Positions 1 through 8,934 are shown, counted from the first letter of the stretch. The stretch is 64,000 nucleotides of DNA from UBA5342 sp965662645 (GCA_965662645.1 CBFIII010000001.1:244282-308281), one strand, 5' to 3'. The notes: a model not told the origin generated them from the sequence alone. Numbers and translations are program-made.

Positions 1-670
1 GGCGAGCACCATTGAAAATGGCTGATATGGAATTGGCAGTTGCCATTCCTAAGTCGTTGTGACAGTGGGTGGAAATGATTGCTTTATGTATCCCTGTTAC
101 ATTTTCCATTAGGTATTTAATCTTTTCTCCATATTGGAATGGTAAGCAATAGCCTGTGGTATCTGGGATGTTAACAACGGTAGCTCCTGCTTTGATGACC
201 GCTTCTACTACGCGCGCTAAATATTCTTGGTCTGTACGTCCAGCGTCTTCAGCATAAAATTCAACATCTTCCACAAAGCGTTTAGCGTATTTTACAGCAG
301 CTACAGCTCTTTCTAAAATAGCTTCAGGTGTGCTGTTTAATTTGTGTTTAATGTGTGATTCTGAGGTTCCTATTCCTGTGTGTATGCGTCCTCGTTTGGC
401 ATATTTTAGTGCTTCAGCAGCCACTTCAATGTCTTTCTCTACTGCGCGTGTTAAGGCGCAAATGGTAGGCGATGTGACTGCTTTTGATACTTCAACGACT
501 GATTTAAAGTCGCCTGGGCTCGAGATCGGAAATCCCGCTTCTATAACATCTACACCAAGAGCTTCTAGTGTCTTGGCTACCTCTATTTTTTCGATGGTGT
601 TTAACTGGCAACCGGGAACTTGTTCCCCATCTCTCAAGGTGGTGTCAAAAATATAAACTCTTTCGGCCAT
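1..670 (-). CDS. leuA: 2-isopropylmalate synthase (5' part; runs off the window)
   Basis: First committed step of leucine synthesis: acetyl-CoA plus 2-oxoisovalerate gives 2-isopropylmalate in the cytoplasm. The visible 223 codons start at the ATG at 670-668 and read MAERVYIFDTTLRDGEQVPG, the metal-binding DTTLRDGEQ signature at the start of the DRE-TIM metallolyase barrel. ISTHCHNDLGMATANS, with the metal-ligand HxH of this family, lies near residue 205. The reading frame is still open at base 1, so the rest of the barrel and the regulatory C-terminal domain are outside the window. Homocitrate or citramalate synthase would share these motifs, but the leucine-rich leader upstream (768-830) argues for leucine synthesis. 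The gene is divergent from ribF. Confidence 0.93.
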   Translation of the reverse strand, partial: MAERVYIFDTTLRDGEQVPGCQLNTIEKIEVAKTLEALGVDVIEAGFPISSPGDFKSVVEVSKAVTSPTICALTRAVEKDIEVAAEALKYAKRGRIHTGIGTSESHIKHKLNSTPEAILERAVAAVKYAKRFVEDVEFYAEDAGRTDQEYLARVVEAVIKAGATVVNIPDTTGYCLPFQYGEKIKYLMENVTGIHKAIISTHCHNDLGMATANSISAIFNGAR

Positions 671-693
671 AATGTGTATTTATTAAATAGATT

Positions 694-730
694 AAAAAAA
701 AAGCCGCTCTCAATTTTATGAGAACGGCTT
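694..730 (-). terminator. Intrinsic terminator in the leuA leader (attenuator)
   Basis: On the minus strand, arms AAGCCGTTCTCA and TGAGAGCGGCTT form a 12-bp stem with one G-U pair and a 6-nt loop, followed by nine T. It lies 24 bases before the leuA start and after a leucine-rich leader ORF, so it would stop transcription before the gene. That is the layout of a transcription attenuator. A competing pairing is available: TTCTCA of the left arm (724-719) can pair with TGAGAA inside the leader ORF (781-776). Confidence 0.85.
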
Positions 731-767
731 TATATAATTTCTTATTTGCAATTTAGCATACCATTCT

Positions 768-830
768 CTATTCGATTCTCAATAAGAGGTCGAGTGACAA
801 TAAGTAGAGATATAATGAAAATTGCTTCAT
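768..830 (-). CDS. Leucine-rich leader peptide of leuA (20 codons)
   Basis: A 20-codon ORF starts at ATG 830-828 and ends at TAG 770-768. Eight of its codons are Leu (positions 6, 8, 10, 11, 13, 15, 16 and 17), using TTA, CTC and TTG, and an Ile codon is at 19. It begins about 20 bases after the -7 element of a good Bacteroidota promoter and ends 38 bases before the attenuator hairpin. In known leu attenuators of proteobacteria, ribosome stalling at Leu codons when charged tRNA-Leu is scarce lets an antiterminator form. The same logic fits here by inference. The ORF is too short for most gene finders. Confidence 0.8.
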   Translation of the reverse strand: MKQFSLYLYLLSLDLLLRIE

Positions 831-849
831 ATTTTTTTCTTTTACGTTG

Positions 850-882
850 CAAAGGTAGTAAAAGTTTTAAAATACAAACAAA
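850..882 (-). promoter_or_regulatory. leuA leader promoter
   Basis: Minus strand: TTTG (882-879), a 21-base spacer, then TACCTTTG (857-850). This matches the Bacteroidota consensus TTTG / TAnnTTTG. Transcription should start near 845, just upstream of the leader peptide ATG at 830. Confidence 0.8.
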
Positions 883-957
883 GAAATAAATATTTATGCG
901 ATAAGATGTTTCTAATAATTTGTAATTTTGACGCTTATTAAGTTGTGTTGAGATCTT

Positions 958-1878
958 ATGAGAATAATTAAAGATATAGATAATATTCATTTGTCTGGGT
1001 CGGTTGTGACTACTGGTAATTTTGATGGCGTGCATTTGGGGCATCGTTTCTTGTTGGAACAGTTGGTGGCAAAAGCACGCGAGATGGATGTACCTGCTGT
1101 TGTTGTTATGTTTTCGCCTCATCCGCGACAAATTTTAAGGCCTCAGAAAGAACCTTTCCTGTATTTAACTAGTGAACAAAAACAAATTGAATTACTGGAG
1201 GATTGTGGTGTTGACCTTTTGGTTAAAGTGCCTTTTACTAAAGCTATGGCAGCTTGGAGTGCTGAAGATTTTATCACTAAGATTTTATTGACATTATTAA
1301 ATGTTAAATTTTATCTGATCGGTTATGATCATCATTTGGGTAATCCTAAATATAGTACTGATCTTCAGAAAATTGCAACTAAGTATGGTTTTGAAATGTA
1401 TCAATCTCTACCCTACGAAGGAGATAAAGGATTGGTGAGTTCTACTGCTATTCGTAATGCTTTAGCTTTGGGTGATGTGGCTTTGGCCGCTGAGTTTCTT
1501 GGTCGTGATTATGGATTCAGATGTAAGGTTGTAGGAGGAAAGCGTATTGGCCGTACCATTGGTTATCCTACTGCGAATCTTGTCCCTCTTTTTGATCAAA
1601 TACTGTTGCCTGCTGATGGTGTTTATGCTGTGAATGTTAAAATAGATGAGTTTTGCTATGGTGGTATGATGCAGCTAGGGCATCGTCCAACTCTTAATGA
1701 TAATCGTGGATTGACTTTAGAAGTTCATATTTTTGATTTTAATAAGGATATTTATGATTATGAAATTTTACTTTCGTTTAAATGTTTTATACGAAAAATT
1801 GTGAAATTTGATCATATTGATGCTCTCGTTTCTCAGCTTCAGAAAGACGAAAAGACAGCTAAAGCTCTTCTGGGATAA
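958..1878 (+). CDS. ribF: Bifunctional riboflavin kinase / FAD synthetase
   Basis: Makes FMN from riboflavin (C-terminal kinase) and FAD from FMN (N-terminal adenylyltransferase). The N-terminal nucleotidyltransferase domain shows TGNFDGVHLGHR at residues 19-30, GYDHHLG near 122-128 and SST at 161-163. The kinase domain begins near 185 with GKRIGRTIGYPTANL at 194-208. At 306 residues it has normal length for two-domain RibF. It is divergent from leuA. A TAATTTTG element at 923-930 could be its -7 box, but no clear TTTG precedes it. The next gene has its own promoter. Confidence 0.95.
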   Translation: MRIIKDIDNIHLSGSVVTTGNFDGVHLGHRFLLEQLVAKAREMDVPAVVVMFSPHPRQILRPQKEPFLYLTSEQKQIELLEDCGVDLLVKVPFTKAMAAWSAEDFITKILLTLLNVKFYLIGYDHHLGNPKYSTDLQKIATKYGFEMYQSLPYEGDKGLVSSTAIRNALALGDVALAAEFLGRDYGFRCKVVGGKRIGRTIGYPTANLVPLFDQILLPADGVYAVNVKIDEFCYGGMMQLGHRPTLNDNRGLTLEVHIFDFNKDIYDYEILLSFKCFIRKIVKFDHIDALVSQLQKDEKTAKALLG

Positions 1879-1928
1879 TGCCTTTCTCTTAAGTTTTAAA
1901 TTGTTGTGATCAGAAAAGGTGTAAAATA

Positions 1929-1960
1929 TTTGTTGTCAGAACAAAATGTTAATATATTTG
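1929..1960 (+). promoter_or_regulatory. Promoter of the T9SS beta-helix gene pair
   Basis: TTTG (1929-1932), a 20-base spacer, then TATATTTG (1953-1960): a full match to the Bacteroidota consensus, about 45 bases before the start codon at 2006. Confidence 0.75.
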
Positions 1961-2005
1961 TACTCTATAATTTGCCTAATATTATCGTTTTAAATAGCTA
2001 TTTGT

Positions 2006-5000
2006 ATGTCTCCCCAAAACAGATTTCTTCTTATTTTATTATTAACAATGTCTTTTGTTGAAAGTTCATTTTCGGCTACAGTTTCTGTTAATAATGCTCA
2101 GCAACTTGTTAATAAAATAGATTTGCTGTATGATGGAGATACGCTTTCTATAGCCGCAGGTTATTATGTAGTTGGTCCTAAATTAGCGCCTGATGGTTTG
2201 TTCGTTGCGCGATTTGATTGGAAACCTTATGAAAATGTGACCATACTTGGAGCAGGCCGAGATTCTACGATTATAGATTTTGATGGTTCTTATGGTTTTA
2301 TGCCTTGTAACTCTCAGAATGTTGTGTTTAAAAATATGATGATTAAAAATGCTAGAATAAATGGCGGCATTTATGCCTATCAAAGTTCAATCAGTCTGGA
2401 TAGTGTGCGAATTGACAGTTGTGCTTCGGTGTCATCAGTGACTAAAACAGAGGGTAATGGGGGCGCTTTGTATTTTGATGAGGCTTCTTATTTTACAAGT
2501 ATTTCAAATTGTATCTTTTCTAATAATTCTGCTGAGCTTTATGGAGGTGCTATTGCATATCTTAATACTGCAAATTATGTGAGTGGTATTTCTCCGAAAA
2601 TAGAAAAATGTCAATTTTATAACAATACTTCACTGAATTCTGGTTCTGCTCTTTATTTTCCTTATATTCAAAACTCCTTTTATTTCAGACAGAATGTTGT
2701 GTTTAATAATACCGGAACTACAGCTGTATATGTTAACGGGCGTAGATCTGCATATTTTAAGAATAATTCTATTGTTTTAAACGATGGTATTGGTTTATAT
2801 GTTAGCTCTAATCTTACAAGTCGTTTTTATTTTGATAATAATGTAGTTGCGAATAATACAGGCATAGATTGTAAAGGGAGAAATAGTTCAAATTATTATA
2901 AAGGTTGGTTTAACGTATGCGGAACATCTTATAATGTGAATTATGAGGGGTCTTTTAATGACATTGTTTCTACGGATAGACCTTTTTATTCTATAAAAAA
3001 TGATAGTTTATGCGTGACGCAATATGGAGCAGGTCTTTTGACTGGTCGTGTTTCTTCATCTAAAAAAATGTCTCAGGATATTTACGGACAGACTTGGTCT
3101 GGTGTTGGGGATGTGGGGGCTATTAAAGTTCCTTTAGGAGATTCTATTAGTGTTTGGACTGGTAGTGATGATCAGAACTTTATGAATGCATCGAATTGGA
3201 AAGATGGTCTTGTGCCTTCAAGTACTAGTCGCTCGACAAAAAAAATTATTATCTCTAATTGCAATAGTGAAAATTATCCTATCATAGATGAAGCTGTTAG
3301 TGTGGCGGCAGAGGGTGATTTGTCAAGTGCTGATCTCTATGTTTGTGCTACTGGTGTTTTGTGTAATTTTGGTGATGTTGAGATCGATACTTTATATCTA
3401 GAGAGTCAGAGTGGAGGTTCTTCTCAACTTCTTAATAAAGGAACGTTGATGGCTCAAGCTCGTATGGCGGAGCATTTTTTAGTGTCTAATGTTATTACAC
3501 CTGTTTATTTTCCCGATTATCTTACGCCTGTTGATGAGGTATTGTTTAATGCTAATTTTAATTATGGTTATTATGCTTTTTCTTTTGACGAGTCGGATTT
3601 GTCAAGAAACGCAATGACTGTAGGAGATAATTTTTCTCAAAACGAAGGATATTGGGTGCAAAATAATACACATAGTACTATGACTTTTAATTTACCTACG
3701 GTGTATAACGAGGCTTTCGGTTTACAACATACTAAAAAAGATAAAACCGCACTTTCGGGGTGGAATCTTATTGGAAATCCTTATGATGCTTCTTTGCTTA
3801 CTGCTGAAGTTATTTTAAATACGGGGAATTCTGATAAGGTGGCTAGTGCTTTTTATACTTTTAGTGATGGTCATTTTAAAGCGTTTGTTGATAGTATTGG
3901 TGATGAGGAAAGTGAAGTGATAATGCCGCACACTGCTTTTTATGTTAAAGCATTAGATGTTGATTCAAATAGCCCAGTAGATAACAACATTAGCTTTGTG
4001 TTAGATACAGGAGATATTATTCTTGAATTTACTGAAGAGGAGGCTGAGCTTATTTCTAAAGATGAATTAATGAAAGTATCGTTATATGAAAGTTATGATG
4101 TTTTAATAGACGATACCTATATCCGTTTTAAGGATGCAGCAAGTGATGAATTTGATAGTAAATATGATGCTTATAAATTAGATTATATATTTAATTTACA
4201 GACAGAAAATTTGTTTAGTGGGAATTCTGATGATGCTTATGCCATAAATACTTTGCCAATAGCTAAGGATGGCATTAAATCTTTAAATCTCAATGTTGAT
4301 TGTCCTTCTGCCTTTATAACTAATTCAAAAACACAAAAACTAAAATTTGATTTATCGGGTAATGAGTTGGAGTATTTATTACATGATGCTGAAAAGGATA
4401 GTAGCGAGAGTATTATAGTGAAAGATAGTATGGAACTTAGTTTCTTAACAGGAACTGATAGTGCTAGTTTATTTAATCGTTTTTCTCTTCAGATATTTGA
4501 GGATACTATTCCTAATAGAATTGATTCTGTAAATGTTTATTATTCAAAAGGATATGTTAAGGATACGACAGCTTCAATGGCTTATGTTTTAGAAAAAGAG
4601 AATGAAAGTCATTTGATAAGGTTTAGTGAAAATAAAAACAATCCTGACACGGTATTCATTACTCAATTTTGGGTTGATTCTATTTTTGTTGATTCTATTT
4701 CTTGTAATGTTCAGTTTAGTGATTCTATAGTGCTTGATTCTACGTTTAGTGATACGTCTAAGGTGTTAGGAGCCTATAGTTATATTGTTCATAATGTTAC
4801 TGTTGCAAAAACTATTTATACGACGTTAGATACTTTGTTTCTGGATACTGTTCCTTCTCTAGAATGGCATAATTATATTCTTTTTGATACTGTTTTAGTC
4901 ACATCCGTTATTCCTGTGAGAGAACAACCCCAAGTGGATATTATCACCGATAATGGGACATTAACATTGAAGTTCCCTGATGAAGATAATTATGAGGTGG

Positions 5001-5143
5001 AGTTATATAATATATCAGGATCTATGATTTGTCGTAAAAGTTTTGTTTCGCAAGGATCTATTTATGACGTGAAACCTGGTGTTTATATTCTATCTGTAAG
5101 AAGTCGGCAAGAGCAGCTTTCTTATAAAATTGTTGTTGATTAA
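2006..5143 (+). CDS. Large secreted beta-helix protein with T9SS type A sorting domain
   Basis: 1045 residues, function not recognised. Seen: signal peptide at about 1-23 (cut near SFSA/T); an Asn/Ser/Gly-rich region at about 75-330 with turns such as FYNNTS and FSNNSA, typical of a right-handed parallel beta-helix; a WTGSDDQNFMNASNW segment near 384, like the WxG...NW modules of Bacteroidota surface proteins; a GWNLIGNPYD module; and a C-terminal ~80-residue domain (YNISGSMICRK ... GVYILSV ... KIVVD) of the kind read by the type IX secretion system. Beta-helix regions often bind or cut polysaccharide, but no catalytic motif is visible. Its paralogue follows 15 bases downstream, so the two probably share a transcript. 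Confidence 0.85.
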   Translation: MSPQNRFLLILLLTMSFVESSFSATVSVNNAQQLVNKIDLLYDGDTLSIAAGYYVVGPKLAPDGLFVARFDWKPYENVTILGAGRDSTIIDFDGSYGFMPCNSQNVVFKNMMIKNARINGGIYAYQSSISLDSVRIDSCASVSSVTKTEGNGGALYFDEASYFTSISNCIFSNNSAELYGGAIAYLNTANYVSGISPKIEKCQFYNNTSLNSGSALYFPYIQNSFYFRQNVVFNNTGTTAVYVNGRRSAYFKNNSIVLNDGIGLYVSSNLTSRFYFDNNVVANNTGIDCKGRNSSNYYKGWFNVCGTSYNVNYEGSFNDIVSTDRPFYSIKNDSLCVTQYGAGLLTGRVSSSKKMSQDIYGQTWSGVGDVGAIKVPLGDSISVWTGSDDQNFMNASNWKDGLVPSSTSRSTKKIIISNCNSENYPIIDEAVSVAAEGDLSSADLYVCATGVLCNFGDVEIDTLYLESQSGGSSQLLNKGTLMAQARMAEHFLVSNVITPVYFPDYLTPVDEVLFNANFNYGYYAFSFDESDLSRNAMTVGDNFSQNEGYWVQNNTHSTMTFNLPTVYNEAFGLQHTKKDKTALSGWNLIGNPYDASLLTAEVILNTGNSDKVASAFYTFSDGHFKAFVDSIGDEESEVIMPHTAFYVKALDVDSNSPVDNNISFVLDTGDIILEFTEEEAELISKDELMKVSLYESYDVLIDDTYIRFKDAASDEFDSKYDAYKLDYIFNLQTENLFSGNSDDAYAINTLPIAKDGIKSLNLNVDCPSAFITNSKTQKLKFDLSGNELEYLLHDAEKDSSESIIVKDSMELSFLTGTDSASLFNRFSLQIFEDTIPNRIDSVNVYYSKGYVKDTTASMAYVLEKENESHLIRFSENKNNPDTVFITQFWVDSIFVDSISCNVQFSDSIVLDSTFSDTSKVLGAYSYIVHNVTVAKTIYTTLDTLFLDTVPSLEWHNYILFDTVLVTSVIPVREQPQVDIITDNGTLTLKFPDEDNYEVELYNISGSMICRKSFVSQGSIYDVKPGVYILSVRSRQEQLSYKIVVD

Positions 5144-5158
5144 TAAAATATTAAAGTG

Positions 5159-7903
5159 ATGAAAACAAATAAAATTATTACTCTCTTATCCTTATTGGTA
5201 CTGGTTAGCTTACCTGTGTTTTCGAATACGTTAACGGTTACGGCAGGAAGTGTTACGAGTCTAGATACTCAATGGGGTAACCTTTTAAATGGTGATGTTT
5301 TGTATATTCCTGATGGAACTTATACTGTTTCTGATACTTCTTTCCATTTTATTCTTGCTGATATATCTAATGTTTTAATTATTGGTGAAAGTAAGGAGGG
5401 TACTATCATTGACTTTAATGGTAATATTGGAATTCATGTTTATGCTGCCCAAGCCGTATTTAAAAATCTAACCATTAAGAATGCAATGAATTCAGCTTTA
5501 TATTGTGATCCCGATGCTCAGTCTGGCGTGAATTCGATTGTTAGTGTTGAAAATATTCTTTTTAAGGATAATGTTGGTTATACTGGTGGTGCTTTGAAGT
5601 ACATTGTACAGGATGCAAATAGTGCGTATCCTATATCTATTACTGATTGTGAATTTGTTTCAAATAGTTGTACTACTACTAATACTAGAGATTATGATGG
5701 TGGAGGTGCTATATTTATTGATGCAGTTGTTGCGGATTTAACTATTGAGCGTAATATTTTTAGAGGTAACAGTTGTTACTACCGCAAGGACGGTGCTGCT
5801 ATGTATATTAATGTAATAGAAAGCGACTTAACCATTGAGAATAATGTGATGCATAGTAATAGTGGGGCGTCTTCTTTGTATTTAGGCTATAGTGATGCTA
5901 CAGGTAAAACATTAACGATGAGGAATAATACGATAGCAATGAATAGTGCTTCGGGTATTTTCTTTGACAATGACTTTTCGGGTTACACAAAAAACTTTGA
6001 TAATAACATGATCGTTGATAATACGGATGATGATATTTATGGTAATTTAACACTAAGTGGTGATTATAATATTGTAGAGAATATTAATGGCGTAAGTGTT
6101 AGTGGTACTGGTAATGATATAGGATCAAGTGGAGATTATTTCACTGTTTCATCAAATGAATTGGTACATACTGATTTTTGTATAGAAAAAGCTTTTGTTA
6201 AGATAACATCTAATTATCCTGATAAAGATGTGTATGGTAATGATAGAGATGATGATTATTGTGATGTAGGTGCTTTTGATGTGCCTTATACAACGATTTC
6301 ATTATGGAAAGGCAATGGGAATAACAGCTGGACGACTGGCTCTAATTGGAGAGGTGGCACATATCCTGGTGCTAGTGGTTCTTCTATTGCAGATTGTGAT
6401 AAAATACTTGTGTATCCTTGTTCTTCTTCTACTTATCCTATCATTCCTTCTTCTATTACGTTATCTGCTGGAGGGCATTTTGATAATACCTTATTACAAG
6501 TAAAATCTAAGGGTATCTTTAAAAATTCGGGATCTGTGAAGTTTGGTTCGGTTTACGTTGAAAGTGATGATGATAATACGGGGCAATTTGTGAATGCTAA
6601 TTCAATGACAGTATCTGGTGATGAGACCTATGAGCAACAATTAATTGCAAATCAGTGGAACTTTATAGGTATCCCTGCTGATGTTACTGCTGGAAATCTT
6701 TTGCCAGATGATGATTTGGGAACTAGTTTTACTGATGGTAACGCAGAGTATTGGTTGCAGTATTATGATGGCGATTACCGTTCTAATTATGATTTGGGCA
6801 ATAACTGGAAGCTTATTACTTCTAGTTCTTATACTCTGGAGGCTAATAAAGGATATATTATATGGCCAGGAGTAAATCTTAAGCTTAAATTAAAAGCAAG
6901 ACCTGCCAATAATACGGTGTCTGTTCCAGCTTATTCTGGTACAGCAGGAGATAATAATAAGGGGTGGAATTTAATTGCGAATCCTTATAGTATTGCTTTA
7001 AATACAGATAATGTGTCTTCTTATAGTGCTAATAGTAGTTTTCTTAATAAAGCGATTTATATTAGTGATGGTTCTGGAGGTTATTATTCTCGTAATGGAG
7101 GAGTAGGTGATGATGAGGGTACGTATATTCCAGGACATCAATCCTTTTTTATTCAAGTTTTGAGTGATAATAGCACCTATACAATACCTACTAGTGCTGC
7201 GGTATATAGTACTAGTATTCCATTTAAATCTGCCAAACCAATCAGTTATATCACAGTAACAGCGACAGATGAAAAAGAGAATGCGGATATTACATATCTT
7301 AGAATAGAAGATGGTACTTCCGAAGTGTTTGATGGAGCTTATGATGCTTATGAAATGGGATCTTCGGGGCCTTTGTCGCTTTATTCGCAACTTGAAGATA
7401 TAGATTACTCTATCAATACTTTTTCTTTGGATGCTGCAGAGCAGGTGATTCCTCTTAATTTGAAATTAAGAGCTAATCAAACGAGCTTTAAATTAGCATT
7501 TAATAGTTATGCTTTTGATGCTTATAGTGCTGTTTTATATGATAACCAAAATGGCGTATCAATTCCTGTTAATAATGATGAGGAGTTGAGTTTTGAGAGT
7601 ACAGGCGCTGATGATTCAAGGTTTGAGTTGAGATTTTATAATAGTGTTACCACTCCTATTAATGCTGAAGAAATAAACGATGATTTTAATGTTTTTTCTA
7701 CAAGTGGTGGTGTTAAAATTGTTCCTGAAGATGATGACATAGACTATTCATTTGAAATCTTTGATATAGCTGGGCGTAGTGTTTATAATAAATCCGATGC
7801 TTGTGGTGTTACCGAAGTTGAATTGAATAATTCAGGTGTCTTTTTGTTAAAAGTAAGAAAAGATCACTATTATTATTCCTATAAATGTGTATTAAATAAT
7901 TGA
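5159..7903 (+). CDS. Second secreted beta-helix protein with T9SS type A sorting domain
   Basis: 914 residues, a paralogue of the preceding gene with the same domain order: signal peptide (about 1-22, ending PVFS), beta-helix-like region with repeated N-N-T/S turns (about 70-330), a WKGNGNNSWTTGSNW module near 380, a GWNLIANPY module near 601, and a C-terminal sorting domain (FEIFDIAGRSVYNK ... VFLLKVRK) at about 840-914. The ATG at 5159 is used; an in-frame GTG directly before it adds one residue. The 15-base gap indicates co-transcription. Likely exported by T9SS and anchored or released at the cell surface. The substrate is unknown. Confidence 0.85.
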   Translation: MKTNKIITLLSLLVLVSLPVFSNTLTVTAGSVTSLDTQWGNLLNGDVLYIPDGTYTVSDTSFHFILADISNVLIIGESKEGTIIDFNGNIGIHVYAAQAVFKNLTIKNAMNSALYCDPDAQSGVNSIVSVENILFKDNVGYTGGALKYIVQDANSAYPISITDCEFVSNSCTTTNTRDYDGGGAIFIDAVVADLTIERNIFRGNSCYYRKDGAAMYINVIESDLTIENNVMHSNSGASSLYLGYSDATGKTLTMRNNTIAMNSASGIFFDNDFSGYTKNFDNNMIVDNTDDDIYGNLTLSGDYNIVENINGVSVSGTGNDIGSSGDYFTVSSNELVHTDFCIEKAFVKITSNYPDKDVYGNDRDDDYCDVGAFDVPYTTISLWKGNGNNSWTTGSNWRGGTYPGASGSSIADCDKILVYPCSSSTYPIIPSSITLSAGGHFDNTLLQVKSKGIFKNSGSVKFGSVYVESDDDNTGQFVNANSMTVSGDETYEQQLIANQWNFIGIPADVTAGNLLPDDDLGTSFTDGNAEYWLQYYDGDYRSNYDLGNNWKLITSSSYTLEANKGYIIWPGVNLKLKLKARPANNTVSVPAYSGTAGDNNKGWNLIANPYSIALNTDNVSSYSANSSFLNKAIYISDGSGGYYSRNGGVGDDEGTYIPGHQSFFIQVLSDNSTYTIPTSAAVYSTSIPFKSAKPISYITVTATDEKENADITYLRIEDGTSEVFDGAYDAYEMGSSGPLSLYSQLEDIDYSINTFSLDAAEQVIPLNLKLRANQTSFKLAFNSYAFDAYSAVLYDNQNGVSIPVNNDEELSFESTGADDSRFELRFYNSVTTPINAEEINDDFNVFSTSGGVKIVPEDDDIDYSFEIFDIAGRSVYNKSDACGVTEVELNNSGVFLLKVRKDHYYYSYKCVLNN

Positions 7904-8043
7904 TGGTTTTATTATCTAAAATTATTTGTGGTGTAAGGGAGTGGGCAGAAAACTTATGTTTTATTTTGCTTTTTTAAAGCATATTACATTAAAAGAATTG
8001 GAAACATGTTCACAAAATCACTTTTTTATTGAAGTGAAATTGT

Positions 8044-8080
8044 ATTAAATTTCTCGTGGGCTTACTTCAGGTTGTTTAAT
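8044..8080 (+). repeat. Partial decayed copy of the ~100-bp dispersed repeat (copy D)
   Basis: About 37 bases resemble the right end of the repeat at 11274-11370; the core TCTCGTGGGCTTA and GGTTGTTTAAT are recognisable, with roughly three quarters of positions matching by eye. It lies between the T9SS pair and the first small-protein gene. Confidence 0.45.
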
Positions 8081-8150
8081 AAACCACTATTAATATTAGA
8101 TAATTCTTAGATAATTTTGTAATTTTACAAACAATTTGTGTTTAATTAAT

Positions 8151-8363
8151 ATGAAAATTTTATTATACTTATTTTTGGTGATTAATGTAACCTGTTTTGC
8201 TGCAGATTTGCCTAAAAATGGAATTGATCCTCCACCTGTGGAACTGGATTTTCCAGGAGGTAATCCCGGAGATCCAGGGGAAGGTGTTCCTATTGGCAGT
8301 GGTTTGCTTGTAGTTGCAGGTCTTTCGGGGTTGTATCTTTTAAAAAAGAAAAAAGAAGTTTAA
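8151..8363 (+). CDS. Small secreted protein, paralogue 1 of 3
   Basis: 70 residues, family not identified. Seen: a signal peptide (1-18, ending TCFA/A), a short Pro/Gly/Asp-rich mature segment (LPKNGIDPPP ... GNPGDPG), then PIGSGLLVVAGLSGLYLL followed by KKKK. The tail (PIG, short hydrophobic stretch, basic end) recalls short C-terminal sorting signals of surface proteins, including the PID-type tails found in Bacteroidota; that is inference. The ATG at 8151 is chosen over a TTG five codons upstream because all three paralogues align from MKILLYLFL. A TAATTTTG element at 8112-8119, inside a block shared with paralogue 2, may be its -7 box. Confidence 0.75.
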   Translation: MKILLYLFLVINVTCFAADLPKNGIDPPPVELDFPGGNPGDPGEGVPIGSGLLVVAGLSGLYLLKKKKEV

Positions 8364-8369
8364 ATATAG

Positions 8370-8395
8370 AGGTCGTACATTGTACGACCTTTTTT
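8370..8395 (+). terminator. Terminator of small-protein gene 1
   Basis: Perfect inverted repeat, arms AGGTCGTAC and GTACGACCT around ATT, then six T. It starts 7 bases after the stop codon. The same sequence follows paralogues 2 and 3. Confidence 0.85.
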
Positions 8396-8529
8396 ATTGT
8401 TATAAACTAAAAGGAATAGTTGTTCTATTTTATTGTTTTTGTATGATATGAATAAAAATATGAGGTATGGGTATTGTTATTATTAGACTTAGGGTCAATA
8501 TCTTTATTTTAAGGAATTTAACCTTTTTT

Positions 8530-8760
8530 TTATGCGAAAAAACGTGCATCCCATGTGGAACGAAGAAACACCTTCTGTTTTCTAGCAGATAGACGATACA
8601 AAATAAACAAATTCTTCGGGAGGGGTATAATATATAATGTTAAAATGTCGATAATATTCTCACCTATCCTAAATAGTCTGAAAGCCTTACATAATTTAGC
8701 CCAGGGCGAAACCCTGGGTTTATGACGAATAACATTAAAAAACGCCGACAACAATCTACT
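8530..8760 (-). repeat. REP-like palindromic block
   Basis: Contains CCCAGGG-CGAAA-CCCTGGG, a 7-bp GC stem with a 5-base loop (8700-8718), unusually GC-rich here. A 74-codon minus-strand ORF across it reads HKPRVSPWAKLCKAF. As far as I recall, phrases of this kind arise from abundant palindromic repeats in Bacteroidota genomes rather than from real proteins. The element's exact ends are not defined. Confidence 0.5.
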
Positions 8761-8934
8761 CTATTCAAAAAATATTTTCGGTGTTTAATTCCTCAATATT
8801 TAATTTGTAATTAACAAAATAAGGAGATGTTTTTATAATTAAATATTTTTGTAATTTTACAATAATATCTTATTTATAATACAATTGATCCATTTTATGG
8901 TTCTTTATCTCTTAATTTAATGACATTGGTATGA

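Noticed and set aside
330..656. 108-codon plus-strand ORF
   Set aside because: Antisense shadow of leuA, whose minus-strand translation has all expected motifs.
742..1131. 129-codon minus-strand ORF across the leuA leader and the ribF start
   Set aside because: Overlaps the 5' part of ribF and the attenuator; low-complexity product without any domain. The short leader ORF with Leu codons is in another frame.
7967..7982. TGCTTT/AAAGCA hairpin as terminator of the T9SS pair
   Set aside because: Three-base loop, short AT stem and no following T run.
8530..8754. 74-codon minus-strand ORF
   Set aside because: Product phrase is typical of palindromic repeats and a perfect GC hairpin lies inside it; treated as repeat.
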